The notes under the pieces: model-generated
Databases searched by the model: none
What the model was told of the DNA's origin: nothing
Seen by the model: the letters and a program-made list of their open reading frames with translations, nothing else
Shown: piece by piece, positions 8,727 to 18,351 of the stretch
How positions within the stretch are numbered: the first letter of the stretch is position 1
Layout: the number at the start of each line of letters is the position of its first letter
Source of the DNA: Bacillus pinisoli
GTDB taxonomy: Bacteria > Bacillota > Bacilli > Bacillales > SA4
NCBI RefSeq assembly: GCF_023036475.1
Contig: NZ_JAJQKI010000002.1
Location: forward strand, 1-64,000
DNA: 64,000 nucleotides
Direction of reading: 5' to 3'
Made by a program: the position numbers and the translations under genes

Positions 8727-9094
8727 TCTTGCAAAATGCCTAAGAAAATTCGGCTTATCATCTCGGAGTATTTCATCAAGAGTAAGCTGTAGTTAGATCT
8801 TTTTCTATCCTTTCAACTAAAATCAGTTTATTTGTGTACAATCCCAACTAGTGAATCCTGCGCTTTTCATCGATCTTGAATAAGTGTAAACTCAGTCTTG
8901 TAACCTAAACTATCTAAAACAGGATTTTACGTATAGATTTGTTTGCTTCCATACAAGTTCCAAATGTCGGATAGTTGCCTAGTCGTTCATCGTCTACGCT
9001 ATTAGTCTAGAGAGTTGCACTACTTCAAACTATAAAAATGATTCTTATGAAATAAAAAAGGATGAACAATAGAAAAAATAGAAAGGAACTCTAT

Positions 9095-9481
9095 ATGTTG
9101 GTAGTAAGAGATTTTTTGAGTAAATTCTTAAAATACAGTGGAGTAGGTATTATTAGCACGATTATATACTTTCTGTCAGTCTACATTTTCGTTGAAGTTT
9201 TCAGTTCAGAACCTGTATTAGGGTCTGCCATAGCGTTTATCATTATGACATTTTTCTCTTTCATTCTTAATAAGACATTTACATTCGGAGGGAATTATAC
9301 GAAGAAGAAGCTAACTCGCTTTTATATAGTAGCGGCTATTGGGTTTACTCTAAACTATTTCATTATGAATACAATTGTAAATGTACTTAGCTATCACTAT
9401 GTTATTGGAGAATTAATAACTATTGTCATCATTCCAATAATTAATTTCACCCTGAATTACTTCTGGACGTTTAAGGGGTAA
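9095..9481 (+). CDS. GtrA family membrane protein
   Basis: Four transmembrane helices in about 128 residues with the GtrA signature: FLKYSGVGIISTIIYF at the first helix, FILNKTFTFGG after the second, and NYFWTFKG at the end. GtrA-like proteins are implicated in flipping or handling polyprenyl-linked sugars for cell-surface glycosylation. I start at 9095, eight bases after GAAAGGA; an in-frame ATG at 9062 has no good ribosome binding site. The gene stands alone on the plus strand with no glycosyltransferase neighbour, so its partner is elsewhere. Confidence 0.85.
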   Translation: MLVVRDFLSKFLKYSGVGIISTIIYFLSVYIFVEVFSSEPVLGSAIAFIIMTFFSFILNKTFTFGGNYTKKKLTRFYIVAAIGFTLNYFIMNTIVNVLSYHYVIGELITIVIIPIINFTLNYFWTFKG

Positions 9482-9525
9482 TTTGGAATTTCCGATGATT
9501 TAAGATAATTTAAGGTATGTATTTT

Positions 9526-10119
9526 TCACATTGTAATTTCCGCTCTTATTATCGTTTTGAGCTTTTCAGGTGGATTACAAAACGGCTGGTTAATGTAGAT
9601 TTCACGTTTCTCTCCTCTTATACTATAATCGTTGCTAGTGCAGTAATTGGTTATTTATTTATATGTTTCATTTATTTGGTTATAGGGACCTAGATGGGTT
9701 GCTTGAACAGCAAGCTGTTGATCATATATTTCTAACCTGACTGGTACTTTTACGTTACGATTACGCCTTTCTAATTCTAAAAGAGCTTGAGTAAACATAT
9801 CAGAAGTGATAAATTCTGGCAGCTGCATGTAAGCAGTCCACGTCCAATCACTCGCTTCTGTCTCCACCTTTGACCAAATTATTACTAGAGGCATTAGGTT
9901 AAATTTTTTCTGCGAATTATTTTTAGACATATCCTTTAGCCGATTAACAACCCTGCTTAATGACCATAGCCCTTCTCCTTCATGTATGCTATATACATTT
10001 CGCTGACCCTTTCCTTTGGTCACCACATAATGTAAGGATGGCACCTCTACTATTTCTATTAACTGAGGATTACCTCTATATAAATTTTTGTATATTTTTC
10101 TATAGTCATAGACTTCCAT
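9526..10119 (-). pseudogene. GyrI-like small-molecule-binding protein gene with a single nonsense codon
   Basis: Residues 1-154 match the GyrI-like/SAV2568 type (YKNLYRGNPQLIEIVEVPSL, WTAYMQLPEFITSDMF, VQATHLGPYNQI). The frame then meets TAA at 9657-9655. If that codon is read through, the same frame continues for 42 codons to a TGA at 9526 with the expected C-terminus (REIYINQPFCNPPEKLKTII). So one point change interrupts an otherwise full-length gene of about 197 codons. The truncated product would lack the final strands of the fold. It lies 21 bp downstream of liaR on the same strand. Confidence 0.75.
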
Positions 10120-10140
10120 ACCTATACTCCTATGTGAAAT

Positions 10141-10779
10141 TTATTCTGGACTGATTAAATTATGTTTAAATGCATAAATTACAGCTTGCGTTCGGTCCTG
10201 AACATGTAGTTTTGCTAAAATGTTGCTCACATGTACTTTAACTGTCTTTACAGCAATAAAGAGTTCATTTGCAATTTCCTGGTTAGTCTTGCCATCTGTC
10301 ATGAGTAACAGAATCTCACGTTCTCTTTCTGTTAATTCATCATGAGGTTGTGTTATATGTTTCTGTCGCATCTTATTCATGATCTTGCCAGCGACTTCAG
10401 GCTCTAAGATCGTTTGTCCTGCAAAGGTTGCCCTAATTGCATCAGCTATTTCATTAGCTTTTGACGTTTTAAGCATATAACTCGCTGCACCTGCCTCTAA
10501 AGCAGGATACACTTTCTCGTCGTCTAAAAAACTAGTTACAATAATAATCTTAGCTTCCGGCCATGATTCTATTATTCTCTTCGTAGCTTCAATACCATCC
10601 ATTTCCTTCATAACAAGGTCCATTAAAATAATGTCTGGTTTATCTTTCAGAGCAAGTTCCACTGCTTTTGTTCCATCATCTGCTTCTGCAATAACTTCAA
10701 TATCAGGTTGTGCAGATAAATAAGCTGATACACCAATTCGAACCATTTCATGGTCATCCACAAACAATACTTTTATCAT
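10141..10779 (-). CDS. liaR: Response regulator LiaR (NarL/LuxR type)
   Basis: The receiver domain has the acidic pair in VLFVDDHEMVRIG, the phospho-acceptor Asp in ILMDLVMKEMDG, and the switch Lys in SYMLKTSKA. A LuxR-type HTH follows (LTEREREILLLMTDGKTNQE, then IAVKTVKVHVSNIL). The layout and neighbours match the LiaR regulator of the cell-envelope stress response. I start at 10779 (MIKVLFVDDH), seven bases after GGGG, overlapping the liaS stop region. It would be phosphorylated by LiaS and activate the upstream liaIH genes. Confidence 0.93.
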   Translation of the reverse strand: MIKVLFVDDHEMVRIGVSAYLSAQPDIEVIAEADDGTKAVELALKDKPDIILMDLVMKEMDGIEATKRIIESWPEAKIIIVTSFLDDEKVYPALEAGAASYMLKTSKANEIADAIRATFAGQTILEPEVAGKIMNKMRQKHITQPHDELTEREREILLLMTDGKTNQEIANELFIAVKTVKVHVSNILAKLHVQDRTQAVIYAFKHNLISPE

Positions 10780-10783
10780 CATC

Positions 10784-11818
10784 TCACCCCTCATTTGTTA
10801 TGTATGGGACTTTAACTTCCAAGCGAGTCCCTTGGTTCTCTACACTAACAATTTTTAATGTACCTCCTATTTCTAGTGCACGCTCTTGCATATTTTGCAA
10901 ACCATACGAACTTGATTTTACATCATCTACTTTAAATCCAGCACCGTCATCTTCTACACGCAAAATGACCTGCTCATCACGCTTGATTAAGATAACTTGT
11001 AAAGAGTTGGCGCTAGCATGACGAAGTGAATTTGAAACAGACTCCTGAAGTATTCTAAATAGGTGATCCTCTACTCCTTTATCCAGCTCAAAGGATTCAA
11101 CTTTCCAATTTATCGTCATAGGCACTTTGTGAGTCAGTTCTTTTAATAATTCTTCAATACCCACTTTTAATGACTTTCCTTTTAATGCAACAGGGCGTAA
11201 ATGTAATAGTAGTGCTCTCATTTCTAGTTGAGATTGATGAATCATGTTCTCAACTAATAGTAACTGTTTCTTTAATTTTGACTCAGTATTGGAGGAAGTT
11301 TCATTTATTGCAGACATAAGCATAGAAGCTCCGAATAGCTGCTGACTAACAGAATCATGAAGCTCTCTTGCTAGTCTATTACGCTCTTGTATGACCACCT
11401 CTTGTAAACTTTGTTCCCGTTCATTTGCCCTTTCTGTAACAAGTCGTTGGGAAACTTCTGCCTGTCTCATCAATTTTCTTTCCAGCCTAATAATTTGTTG
11501 CTCAATCTCTATCATTTCTTTAAGACTTTTGTTATTACTTACGACAACTTTCTTTCCTCTTACTAGCTCTTCAAGTTGCAGATGAATCCGGTTAAGTTTT
11601 TCTCGCCAAAATAATGCGTACGTAATCCCGCTAATAAATCCAATGCTAATTGTAAGAATAGAAACGAGCATCCAATATGAAAATCCGTACACATGGGCTG
11701 ACCATATTTCATTGATCTGGTCTGGAGGGAATGTTAAAAAAGTAAGAAGCAAAACTAATAAGATACCTATCATGAAGACCACTACAATAACCACTGTCTG
11801 TTTTAAAACTAGAATCAT
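10784..11818 (-). CDS. liaS: Sensor histidine kinase LiaS
   Basis: Two N-terminal transmembrane helices (about 8-30 and 45-68) flank a very short extracytoplasmic loop, the intramembrane-sensing layout. A coiled linker leads to the HisKA_3 phospho-acceptor helix RNRLARELHDSVSQQLFG (His at about residue 160), and the ATPase domain carries RILQESVSNSLRHA and EDDGAGF. Its start codon overlaps the liaF stop by four bases (ATGA). LiaF is its usual inhibitory partner and LiaR its cognate regulator. Confidence 0.93.
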   Translation of the reverse strand: MILVLKQTVVIVVVFMIGILLVLLLTFLTFPPDQINEIWSAHVYGFSYWMLVSILTISIGFISGITYALFWREKLNRIHLQLEELVRGKKVVVSNNKSLKEMIEIEQQIIRLERKLMRQAEVSQRLVTERANEREQSLQEVVIQERNRLARELHDSVSQQLFGASMLMSAINETSSNTESKLKKQLLLVENMIHQSQLEMRALLLHLRPVALKGKSLKVGIEELLKELTHKVPMTINWKVESFELDKGVEDHLFRILQESVSNSLRHASANSLQVILIKRDEQVILRVEDDGAGFKVDDVKSSSYGLQNMQERALEIGGTLKIVSVENQGTRLEVKVPYITNEG

Positions 11819-12546
11819 ATTCTCTTCACCTCAATATCTCCAGACAATATAGAGGTAATAATTTTCACACGTGGTTTATTTATTAAATAATCTTGTGTCT
11901 TATAAGAGAGCGTTTGGTTTATTAGTCTTTCACCAGTGTTACCAAATATATTTACTCTCCCCAATAGAGAACTATGAAGTAAACTTACTTCAACCTCATA
12001 TGGAACATAGACAGTGATATTCCCGACAAAATGTCTAATTGAAATAATGGCTTCATCTGGCAGAACGGTATTGCTTAAATCAATCACTCTATTTCCAAAA
12101 CCTCCATGAATATTTATATCGTTCCATTCGTAGGTAAGTTCACTTGTCTTTTCGTCTCCAAATAGCCTTTGTTGTAATAAAGGTTCAACCTTAATTAAAG
12201 ATTCTTGATCAGATGTATCTATGTTACGAGATTTATAAGGTTTTATTTTTGATGGAGACTTTTGATACTGAAAATAATTAATCAAAAAGAAAATAATGGC
12301 AGCAACTAATAGAAAGCGAAAAGTTGTCATATTTAAAATTGTAATGATTAGTAAAACAAGACCAAACCAGAAAAATACTTTACCAAAAAGTTTGTTGTAT
12401 TTCTTCCATCCTAGATAGACTACTAAAGAAGAAAAAGCAACTGTGAAGATTAATCCTTCATTCATGAAGAGCAGCTCAAAAATTAAGAGGGCTGTCCCTA
12501 TAATTAATAGTTTATTAAGTGTATCAGTAGATAATCGATTAAACAT
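11815..12546 (-). CDS. liaF: LiaF-type membrane inhibitor of the LiaRS system
   Basis: About four hydrophobic helices occupy the first 100 residues and the C-terminal half is the beta-rich cell-wall-active antibiotics response domain (NDINIHGGFGNRVIDLSNTV, ISIRHFVGNITVYVPYEVEV). This is the LiaF/VraT architecture, which keeps LiaS inactive without stress in Bacillus. It has an excellent GGGGGG ribosome binding site and overlaps liaS by four bases. Confidence 0.93.
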   Translation of the reverse strand: MFNRLSTDTLNKLLIIGTALLIFELLFMNEGLIFTVAFSSLVVYLGWKKYNKLFGKVFFWFGLVLLIITILNMTTFRFLLVAAIIFFLINYFQYQKSPSKIKPYKSRNIDTSDQESLIKVEPLLQQRLFGDEKTSELTYEWNDINIHGGFGNRVIDLSNTVLPDEAIISIRHFVGNITVYVPYEVEVSLLHSSLLGRVNIFGNTGERLINQTLSYKTQDYLINKPRVKIITSILSGDIEVKRI

Positions 12547-12596
12547 AAGGTCCCCCCTTTCATTGCTGGATCAATATTGAACTGCTTTTTAATTGA

Positions 12597-12623
12597 CGAA
12601 AAGACGCAGTACTTTTCTGCGTC
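12597..12623 (-). terminator. Intra-operon terminator between liaH and liaF
   Basis: GACGCAG / CTGCGTC stem with a T-rich tail on the minus strand. It probably lets strong liaIH transcription fall before liaFSR, as known for the lia locus of B. subtilis. Confidence 0.7.
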
Positions 12624-12652
12624 TCATATATCTACTCTTAGAATACCATATT

Positions 12653-13288
12653 CTAGTTAATGGTAGTTTTTTCTTTTAACTCTTTTTCAAGCATCGCTAT
12701 TTTACTGTCAAAAGTATTACGATAAAAAGCACTGTTTACTTTGTGTTCCAAGTTCTGAATATATTGATCTATTTCATTAAATCGCGAAAATGATTGGTCT
12801 GCTGTATTTTCGAATATTTGATTAATTTGGTAAGAAGCTCTGGCTATATTTTCTCGTCCCATAAGTTCCATTCTTCTTATTTGCATATCCTTTAACCGAT
12901 GCTTCATTTGCTCATATTTCTGTTCAAGCTCAAGGAGTTGCATGTTCGAAGAATCATACATCTCTTTCATACGTGAAGCACGTGCCTCGTATTCTCCAAA
13001 TTCCTTCAGAGCATAATTTTCTAATTCGTTCTCTTCGGCATGTCGAGCGACCTCTGCTTGATATTTTCGTTTAGTCGCCATATTCATTGCTTGTTGATAT
13101 TCTTTTTGGAATTCCTCCTTTAATCGGTATTGTCTTTCAACTAGTTTTCTAACCTTCTCAGTTTCGTGTTCACTTTGACGTAAATAATGGTTTAATTTAG
13201 CAATAGGATTTTTCTCTTCTTTTGCATCCACCAATTCGTGCAAGTCTGCTGAAATTGAATCCCTTAGTCTTGAAAATAAGCTTGCCAT
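12653..13288 (-). CDS. liaH: LiaH, PspA/IM30 family phage-shock protein
   Basis: About 211 residues, almost entirely helical and charged, starting MASLFSRLRDSISADLHELV, which is the PspA/LiaH amphipathic N-terminus. The long coiled coil from about residue 25 to 180 is typical of the ring- or rod-forming ESCRT-III-like family. I start at 13288 behind GAGGAG; the frame stays open to 13330 but overlaps liaI without a ribosome binding site. It should be the main LiaR-induced product, acting at the inner membrane face. Confidence 0.92.
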   Translation of the reverse strand: MASLFSRLRDSISADLHELVDAKEEKNPIAKLNHYLRQSEHETEKVRKLVERQYRLKEEFQKEYQQAMNMATKRKYQAEVARHAEENELENYALKEFGEYEARASRMKEMYDSSNMQLLELEQKYEQMKHRLKDMQIRRMELMGRENIARASYQINQIFENTADQSFSRFNEIDQYIQNLEHKVNSAFYRNTFDSKIAMLEKELKEKTTIN

Positions 13289-13308
13289 TATACATTCTCC
13301 TCTACTGT

Positions 13309-13656
13309 TTATTTTGTTAATTCTGCCCATTGTTTTTCAAAATTTGTAAAAGGGTCATTCTCGTTTTTTTCATCTTGTGCAACTTTCTTTACTTTCCACT
13401 CTTTCACAATTAGGTAAAGACCGTATGCGGCAACCACGCCGATTATTGCATAAATATTAGCTACTGCAATACTAAGGACTACAAATCCAACTATCACCCA
13501 TCCGCATTTCATTAAAGTTGAATCGACTTTAACAAACTGCTTAAAAATCAAATAGAGCAGCCAGACACTAATTCCTAATAAAACCATTGGGCCTAGATTA
13601 GCAACGACGATGGCTAAAGCAGTTAGACCTCCAATAAATAATAAAAACTTTTTCAT
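13309..13656 (-). CDS. liaI: LiaI-like small membrane protein
   Basis: 115 residues with about three hydrophobic stretches (1-35, 48-70, 70-85) and a charged cytoplasmic tail. Its place directly before the PspA-family gene matches LiaI, the membrane anchor of LiaH. Sequence similarity to the B. subtilis protein is not obvious by eye, so the symbol rests on context and topology. AAAGGAGGT precedes the ATG. It is the first gene of the lia operon. Confidence 0.75.
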   Translation of the reverse strand: MKKFLLFIGGLTALAIVVANLGPMVLLGISVWLLYLIFKQFVKVDSTLMKCGWVIVGFVVLSIAVANIYAIIGVVAAYGLYLIVKEWKVKKVAQDEKNENDPFTNFEKQWAELTK

Positions 13657-13784
13657 ATAAGTTTACCTCCTTTCTAATCTCTTGCATTCATTCTATCTCG
13701 ATTAAAGATTTTCTATAATGAACCTTAGCAATATTTTCTACTAAGACTTGGGGCTTATATTGTCTAGGACCGAAAAGAGCAATT

Positions 13785-13810
13785 AAAAAAGAACCGGTCA
13801 AAACCGATTC
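13785..13810 (-). terminator. Terminator after the membrane protein gene at 13818
   Basis: GAACCGGT / ACCGATTC stem with a T-run of six on the minus strand, just after the stop codon at 13818. Confidence 0.75.
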
Positions 13811-13817
13811 CTTATCT

Positions 13818-14588
13818 TTATTCTTCAACTGTCCATTTAACAAAATAACTTCCTTGTAGGTCATCACCTTTCAACACTATTTTATATGCTTGTTCCCTTT
13901 CAGCTTTTAATGAGTATGTATGATTATTCGTTTCATTTATGCCAACTAGATTATTATGATCATCGAGTATATGTAGTCCATGTCCTCCACCATTTTTATT
14001 TATTATGTCAACCGAGAAGGTTAAAGTATTTCCCTTTTCCACATGGATAGGAATTTCGTGATGCCCGTTAAAGTAGTCAAACTCTGCTGAAAAAGTTTTA
14101 TTTGTATGATCTAACCGCTCAACCCAGTGCTTCTTGACAGTAAAATCTAGACTGGCTACTATTACTAAAATGATAGGTAAAGCAATGGAAAAGATATATT
14201 TAAACAACTTTGATTTTGAAGAGAGATTCATTGCTATATAGAATAGAAATGCTGATCCAGCACCAATCACTCCAGCCATAATCGTTATCAGGTTTACCCC
14301 TTGAATTAGAAAAATTATAAATCCGGCTCCTATATACAGTCCTCTTCTCACAACATCATTTAAATTATACTTAAGATTTAGTAAGTCAATGACAAGTGAA
14401 CAGAAGATTCCATAACCGTATAGAATCACCCATAAGAATGGAGTTGATAAGGTTTCACTAAAGTCAAATAAATCAAATCTATTATTAATTAATAGAAACA
14501 AACCAATTAGGCTTAATATAAAGCCAGCACCAGCTAATTTAGTTAGTATGTATGTATAGATCTTGCTTGCTGTCCATTTATTAGACAT
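13818..14588 (-). CDS. Membrane protein with C-terminal extracytoplasmic beta domain, unknown
   Basis: Five to six transmembrane helices fill the first 150 residues, then about 100 soluble residues (FSAEFDYFNGHHEIPIHVEK through YFVKWTVEE) look like a beta sandwich. I do not recognise the family. The start is well supported by GAGGAGAG before ATG. It stands alone between the lia promoter region and the unknown gene at 14901, and has its own terminator. A role at the cell surface is plausible but not shown. Confidence 0.75.
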   Translation of the reverse strand: MSNKWTASKIYTYILTKLAGAGFILSLIGLFLLINNRFDLFDFSETLSTPFLWVILYGYGIFCSLVIDLLNLKYNLNDVVRRGLYIGAGFIIFLIQGVNLITIMAGVIGAGSAFLFYIAMNLSSKSKLFKYIFSIALPIILVIVASLDFTVKKHWVERLDHTNKTFSAEFDYFNGHHEIPIHVEKGNTLTFSVDIINKNGGGHGLHILDDHNNLVGINETNNHTYSLKAEREQAYKIVLKGDDLQGSYFVKWTVEE

Positions 14589-14900
14589 GATTTCTCTCCT
14601 CGAAATTAGTGATTTAGTAATCCAGATTCACTCCACTACTATCTTTATGATCTAACTCGTGTCAAAAAATAGACTTTATCTCTTTCTATGAATCTACTAA
14701 AGTATAGCTGTTAATTCCTCTTTAGATATCTGTCTTGATACACCTTTTATATTAACATATTTTCCAAACTAGTAAGTTAATTGGTAAGACAGAGTTTGAG
14801 ACATAACCAAATAGAAGACCCGAACTTCTTAGGTTAAAGTTTTAAAAGATTACCTAATAGTTCGGGGCTATTATTAAGGGAAATACTTGTGTTCCAGCTT
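14589..14900. other. Intergenic region without a gene
   Basis: About 310 bp holding only the promoter side of the gene at 14588 and a long imperfect hairpin at 14819-14867 (CCCGAACT, TTAGGT, ACCTAA, AGTTCGGG) that probably terminates the gene at 14901. Confidence 0.5.
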
Positions 14901-15392
14901 CTAGTAGCTAATCATACATTCTCGATTGATATCCCTTAACGTTATGTATCGACCTCTACCTATGCGTTTCTTCACAACTTTCCATTTTTTCTTATTTCGT
15001 TTTATTTCTAACAGAACATTCGTTCCGTTCACCTCTTTATAGTATATATACCCTCGTGATGCATCTGCTAATGAATGAGTATGATTATTCTTAAGAACTA
15101 ACAAATGTTTATTGCCTAAAGATGAACCATGAAAAAGTTGGATTAGAGATTCCAGCCGTCGGTCACGCTTATTACTTTTACCGATTTTCTTAGCTATTTC
15201 CTCATAGGTATAGTGCCAATGATGATGATCTTCTTCAATTACTTTTAAGTCTGGGAAACTTAGATATAAATCTTGTTGAATCTCTTCATTTAATAAGGCT
15301 ATACAGTCGTCCAACGTTAATGAGGCTGCATCAAAACTTTGTTGCTCAAACATAAAAAACAGTAGAAAGAAAGATAATAATACCTTTACCAA
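14901..15392 (-). CDS. Small secreted protein, unknown
   Basis: The product has an N-terminal hydrophobic signal (VKVLLSFFLLFFMFEQQSFD) followed by about 140 polar, basic residues. I prefer a TTG start at 15392, eight bases after GGAGGG; an ATG at 15410 is an alternative with a weak site. No family is recognised. The HHHWHYTYEEIAKKIG stretch is unusual but not diagnostic. A hairpin at 14819-14867 follows. The gene is monocistronic. Confidence 0.65.
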   Translation of the reverse strand: MVKVLLSFFLLFFMFEQQSFDAASLTLDDCIALLNEEIQQDLYLSFPDLKVIEEDHHHWHYTYEEIAKKIGKSNKRDRRLESLIQLFHGSSLGNKHLLVLKNNHTHSLADASRGYIYYKEVNGTNVLLEIKRNKKKWKVVKKRIGRGRYITLRDINRECMISY

Positions 15393-15505
15393 GAAAGATG
15401 CCCTCCACATATACTTTTTTGGTTATCCTTCCTAATTAATTATATTTTATGCATATTAGTACTAAGAACTACGACTGTATAATTATCTTTATAGACTTTA
15501 ATTTA

Positions 15506-15591
15506 GGCTCTTTTCTAATACTTTGTTACTTGTTAGGCTGATTCTTATAGTAACTATCTTTCAAACTAAATTATAATTCTTAGTACGAGGG
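15506..15591. mobile_element. Solo MITE end or degenerate short derivative
   Basis: GGCTCTTTTCTAATACTTTG matches the left end of the 194-bp elements. A degenerate inverted partner (TTCTTAGTACGAGG) about 80 bp on may be the other end. No right-end sequence is present. Confidence 0.35.
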
Positions 15592-15611
15592 AATAAATGG
15601 AGCAAATCATT

Positions 15612-15646
15612 AAAAATAGGATTGATCCGCCAAATAGGATCAATCC
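15612..15646 (-). terminator. Terminator of the mnt operon
   Basis: Perfect ten-base stem GGATTGATCC / GGATCAATCC followed by a T-rich tract on the minus strand, directly after mntR. Confidence 0.8.
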
Positions 15647-15650
15647 TTAG

Positions 15651-16070
15651 TTATGTTTCATTTTGAACCTGAACCTTTTTTAATTCCTTAAGCCTGCTTT
15701 CTTCTTCTTCAAAAAATTGGACAAGGTCTCCAATTCTGTCGATAGAATCCCAACTTAAGTGATGCTCAATACCTTCTACATCTGAATAAATATTTTCTTC
15801 TTTAACCCCTATCAATCGTAAAAACTGCTCTAATAGCTCATGACGATACACCAGTCTTTTTCCTATTTTAGTACCTTTTGATGTTAGGATAAGACCTCTA
15901 TATTTCTCATAAATTAAATATTCATCTTTATCAAGCTTTTGAACCATTTTCGTTACTGATGAGGGATGTACAGATAAAGCTTCGGCAATATCGGATACTC
16001 TGGCATATCCTTTATTCTCAATAAGGAGAAAGATTTGCTCTATATAATCTTCCATACTTGGTGTAGGCAT
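15651..16070 (-). CDS. mntR: Manganese-responsive repressor MntR (DtxR family)
   Basis: 139 residues, start chosen at [14 protein letters not shown], six bases after GGAGGG, matching the B. subtilis MntR N-terminus. The winged helix recognition segment [14 protein letters not shown] is intact. The Mn-binding residues of MntR are present: Asp8, Glu11, the His in [10 protein letters not shown] and the Glu/Glu/His in [10 protein letters not shown]. It closes the mnt operon, so the repressor is encoded downstream of its target genes. It should bind the two boxes upstream of mntA when Mn(II) is abundant. Confidence 0.95.
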   Translation of the reverse strand: MPTPSMEDYIEQIFLLIENKGYARVSDIAEALSVHPSSVTKMVQKLDKDEYLIYEKYRGLILTSKGTKIGKRLVYRHELLEQFLRLIGVKEENIYSDVEGIEHHLSWDSIDRIGDLVQFFEEEESRLKELKKVQVQNET

Positions 16071-16154
16071 TCTGTACCCTCCAATTTTTCCATATATCAC
16101 AAAATTTTACTATAAGTACAGAATGAATACAACCTTCCTTATAATTTAAACGGT

Positions 16155-17051
16155 TTATTGTTCTAAAAATGTTTTACTTTTTTCACTGTAACTTCTTTTC
16201 ATCCATTTAGAAAGAAGTCCATACTTAGGAGAAAACATCCATGAACATAAGAATACGAGACCTGCTGCAACTGCCATTGATCCAGATATGGAAACATCAA
16301 ATAATTTTGCTCCATAATAGCCTATCACTGAGTCAAAAATACCGATGGCTCCACTCAATAAAAGCATTGTTTTAAAACGGTCCGTTAGCAAATAGGCAGT
16401 CGCTCCTGGAGCTATAAGCATGGCAACAACCAAGATTGCACCAACACTATCAAAAGCAGATACCGTTGTAACAGATACCATGCCCATTAAAATGTAATGA
16501 ATGGCTAAAACGGGAATGCCAATTGCTGCTGCCATACTCGGATCAAATGAAGTGATTTTGAATTCCTTATAAAACAGATTGATTAATAGTAAATTTAAGA
16601 TAAAGATAGACGCTAACATCACGACTGCTTTCGGAATATCTCCTATAAACGGAAGGCTTATTGTCTCCCAAGGGATAAATGAAATCTCTCCCATTAATGC
16701 ATGCTCAACATCTAAATGTACATCACCTGCATAAAGAGATAGTAAGATAACACCCACTGCAAATAATGAAGTGAATACAACCCCGATCGCTGCATCTTCT
16801 TGAATTCCTCCAGAACTTAATAATTGAACAATAAAGGTTGTTACAAGGCCTGCCACTGCTGCACCGATCAGCATGTATACACCGTTTAAACTATGACTAA
16901 TTAAAAAGGCTAACACAATACCTAATAAAACTGTATGACTAATAGCATCAGCAAGCATTGACATCTTTCGAAGAATTAAGAAACAACCCATGATTCCACA
17001 AGACAAGCCAACTAAGCCTCCTGTAACCAAGATCCAAATCTCATAGCTCAT
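16155..17051 (-). CDS. mntD: Manganese ABC transporter permease MntD
   Basis: 298 residues with eight or nine transmembrane helices of the ABC-3 family (SMLADAISHTVLLGIVLAFL near the start and GAILVVAMLIAPGATAYLL in the second half). It overlaps mntC by 11 bp and pairs with it as the second membrane subunit. In the cluster with an ATPase, a TroA-like binding protein and MntR, Mn(II) is the expected substrate; zinc cannot be excluded from sequence alone but the MntR-like boxes favour manganese. Confidence 0.92.
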   Translation of the reverse strand: MSYEIWILVTGGLVGLSCGIMGCFLILRKMSMLADAISHTVLLGIVLAFLISHSLNGVYMLIGAAVAGLVTTFIVQLLSSGGIQEDAAIGVVFTSLFAVGVILLSLYAGDVHLDVEHALMGEISFIPWETISLPFIGDIPKAVVMLASIFILNLLLINLFYKEFKITSFDPSMAAAIGIPVLAIHYILMGMVSVTTVSAFDSVGAILVVAMLIAPGATAYLLTDRFKTMLLLSGAIGIFDSVIGYYGAKLFDVSISGSMAVAAGLVFLCSWMFSPKYGLLSKWMKRSYSEKSKTFLEQ

Positions 17052-18333
17052 AGCTGGTACCTCCTCTTCTGGTTAGAAAAGGATGTTGTTGGTAAACTTG
17101 ATTTAGCATTCTCTTCAATGCTTGAAATTGCTCTTTTGAAAGTCCTTCTTTCCGACTTTCTTCAATATAGTCTAGATTTAAACTACTAAGTTCACTTGGA
17201 TACATTTCTTTTAATTCAACTAACTCATCAACAAAGATATATTCTTCAGCACGTTGTTTTCCTTTATCTGTTAATATGATGTGATTGTTATTAAAAGTGA
17301 CAAATCCCTTCTTGCTAATTTCTCTAATTATTTTCTGATAACGGGACTGAGCCATTAAGTGTTTTGTATCTAACTGTTGCTCTTTTATTTGAGTTTCTCC
17401 TTGTTCAGCTAGCTTATATAGCTTCTTTAATGTTGCACGTGCTGCAATTCTATGGTCATTTGCTTTTCTCCTTATCCAAATAGCAAGTAATCCTCTACTT
17501 GGTGCAAATAACATAGAGAATAAAAACACGATCGTAGCAGCTACAACAATAAAGGGTCCTGTTGGTAGTCCTTTTCCAAGTGTACTAATTATAGTCCCAA
17601 TTGCTCCAGACACACCACCGATAATTCCAGATATGACCACCATGACTCGAAGCGAATCAGTCCAGTATCTAGCCGCGATTGCAGGTGTAATTAAGAGGGC
17701 AGCCATTAAAATGACTCCAACTGCTTGAATACCTACAACAACTGTTAACACAAGCAGTGAGGAGAATAGAAGATTAAGAAATCCAACAGGCAAGCCGATC
17801 CCTTTTGCAAATTGAGGATCAAATGTACTCACCTTAAGCTCTTTAAATAGTAAAGCAGTCACGATTATTAGAGAAGTAGCTGTAATTCCCATTATCTTTA
17901 CATCCGTACCAACTAGAGCTGCTGCCTGACCAAAAATATAATCATCTAATCCACTTTTATTACCTGATGCCATTTTTGTAACCTTTGTTAAAAGAACGAT
18001 TCCAAGTCCAAAAAAAACAGAGAGTACTAGGCATATAGCTGTGTCTTCTTTAATTCTAGTTGTATTTCTAATAAATTGAATGGTATAGGCAGCAAGTAAT
18101 CCAGTAGCAGTAGCACCTATTAGTAAGAAAAGGAAGTCTCTTTCTCCTGTAAACATAAAGGCAAAGCAAATTCCTGGTAAGGCTGCATGAGCTACTGCAT
18201 CACCAATTAAACTTTGTTTTCGTAGTAAGGCGAAACTTCCCAGTACACCACTTGCCATTCCAAGAAGCAATGTACTTAGTAACACCCATTGCGTGTTTCC
18301 GTCTGTCATAATTGAATACCATATATGACTCAT
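17041..18333 (-). CDS. mntC: Manganese ABC transporter permease MntC with C-terminal winged-helix extension
   Basis: The first 290 residues are an ABC-3 permease (SLIGDAVAHAALPGICFAFM, GVILMAALLITPAIAARYW). An additional 130-residue cytosolic tail follows, with a winged-helix part (AQSRYQKIIREISKKGFVTF, LTDKGKQRAEEYIFVDELVE) resembling DtxR-family DNA-binding and dimerisation segments. The B. subtilis MntC has a similar long tail. The extension lacks an obvious complete metal site, so it may only mimic the regulator. It lies between mntB and mntD. Confidence 0.92.
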   Translation of the reverse strand: MSHIWYSIMTDGNTQWVLLSTLLLGMASGVLGSFALLRKQSLIGDAVAHAALPGICFAFMFTGERDFLFLLIGATATGLLAAYTIQFIRNTTRIKEDTAICLVLSVFFGLGIVLLTKVTKMASGNKSGLDDYIFGQAAALVGTDVKIMGITATSLIIVTALLFKELKVSTFDPQFAKGIGLPVGFLNLLFSSLLVLTVVVGIQAVGVILMAALLITPAIAARYWTDSLRVMVVISGIIGGVSGAIGTIISTLGKGLPTGPFIVVAATIVFLFSMLFAPSRGLLAIWIRRKANDHRIAARATLKKLYKLAEQGETQIKEQQLDTKHLMAQSRYQKIIREISKKGFVTFNNNHIILTDKGKQRAEEYIFVDELVELKEMYPSELSSLNLDYIEESRKEGLSKEQFQALKRMLNQVYQQHPFLTRRGGTSYEL

Positions 18334-18351
18334 TTTAATATCAACACCTTT

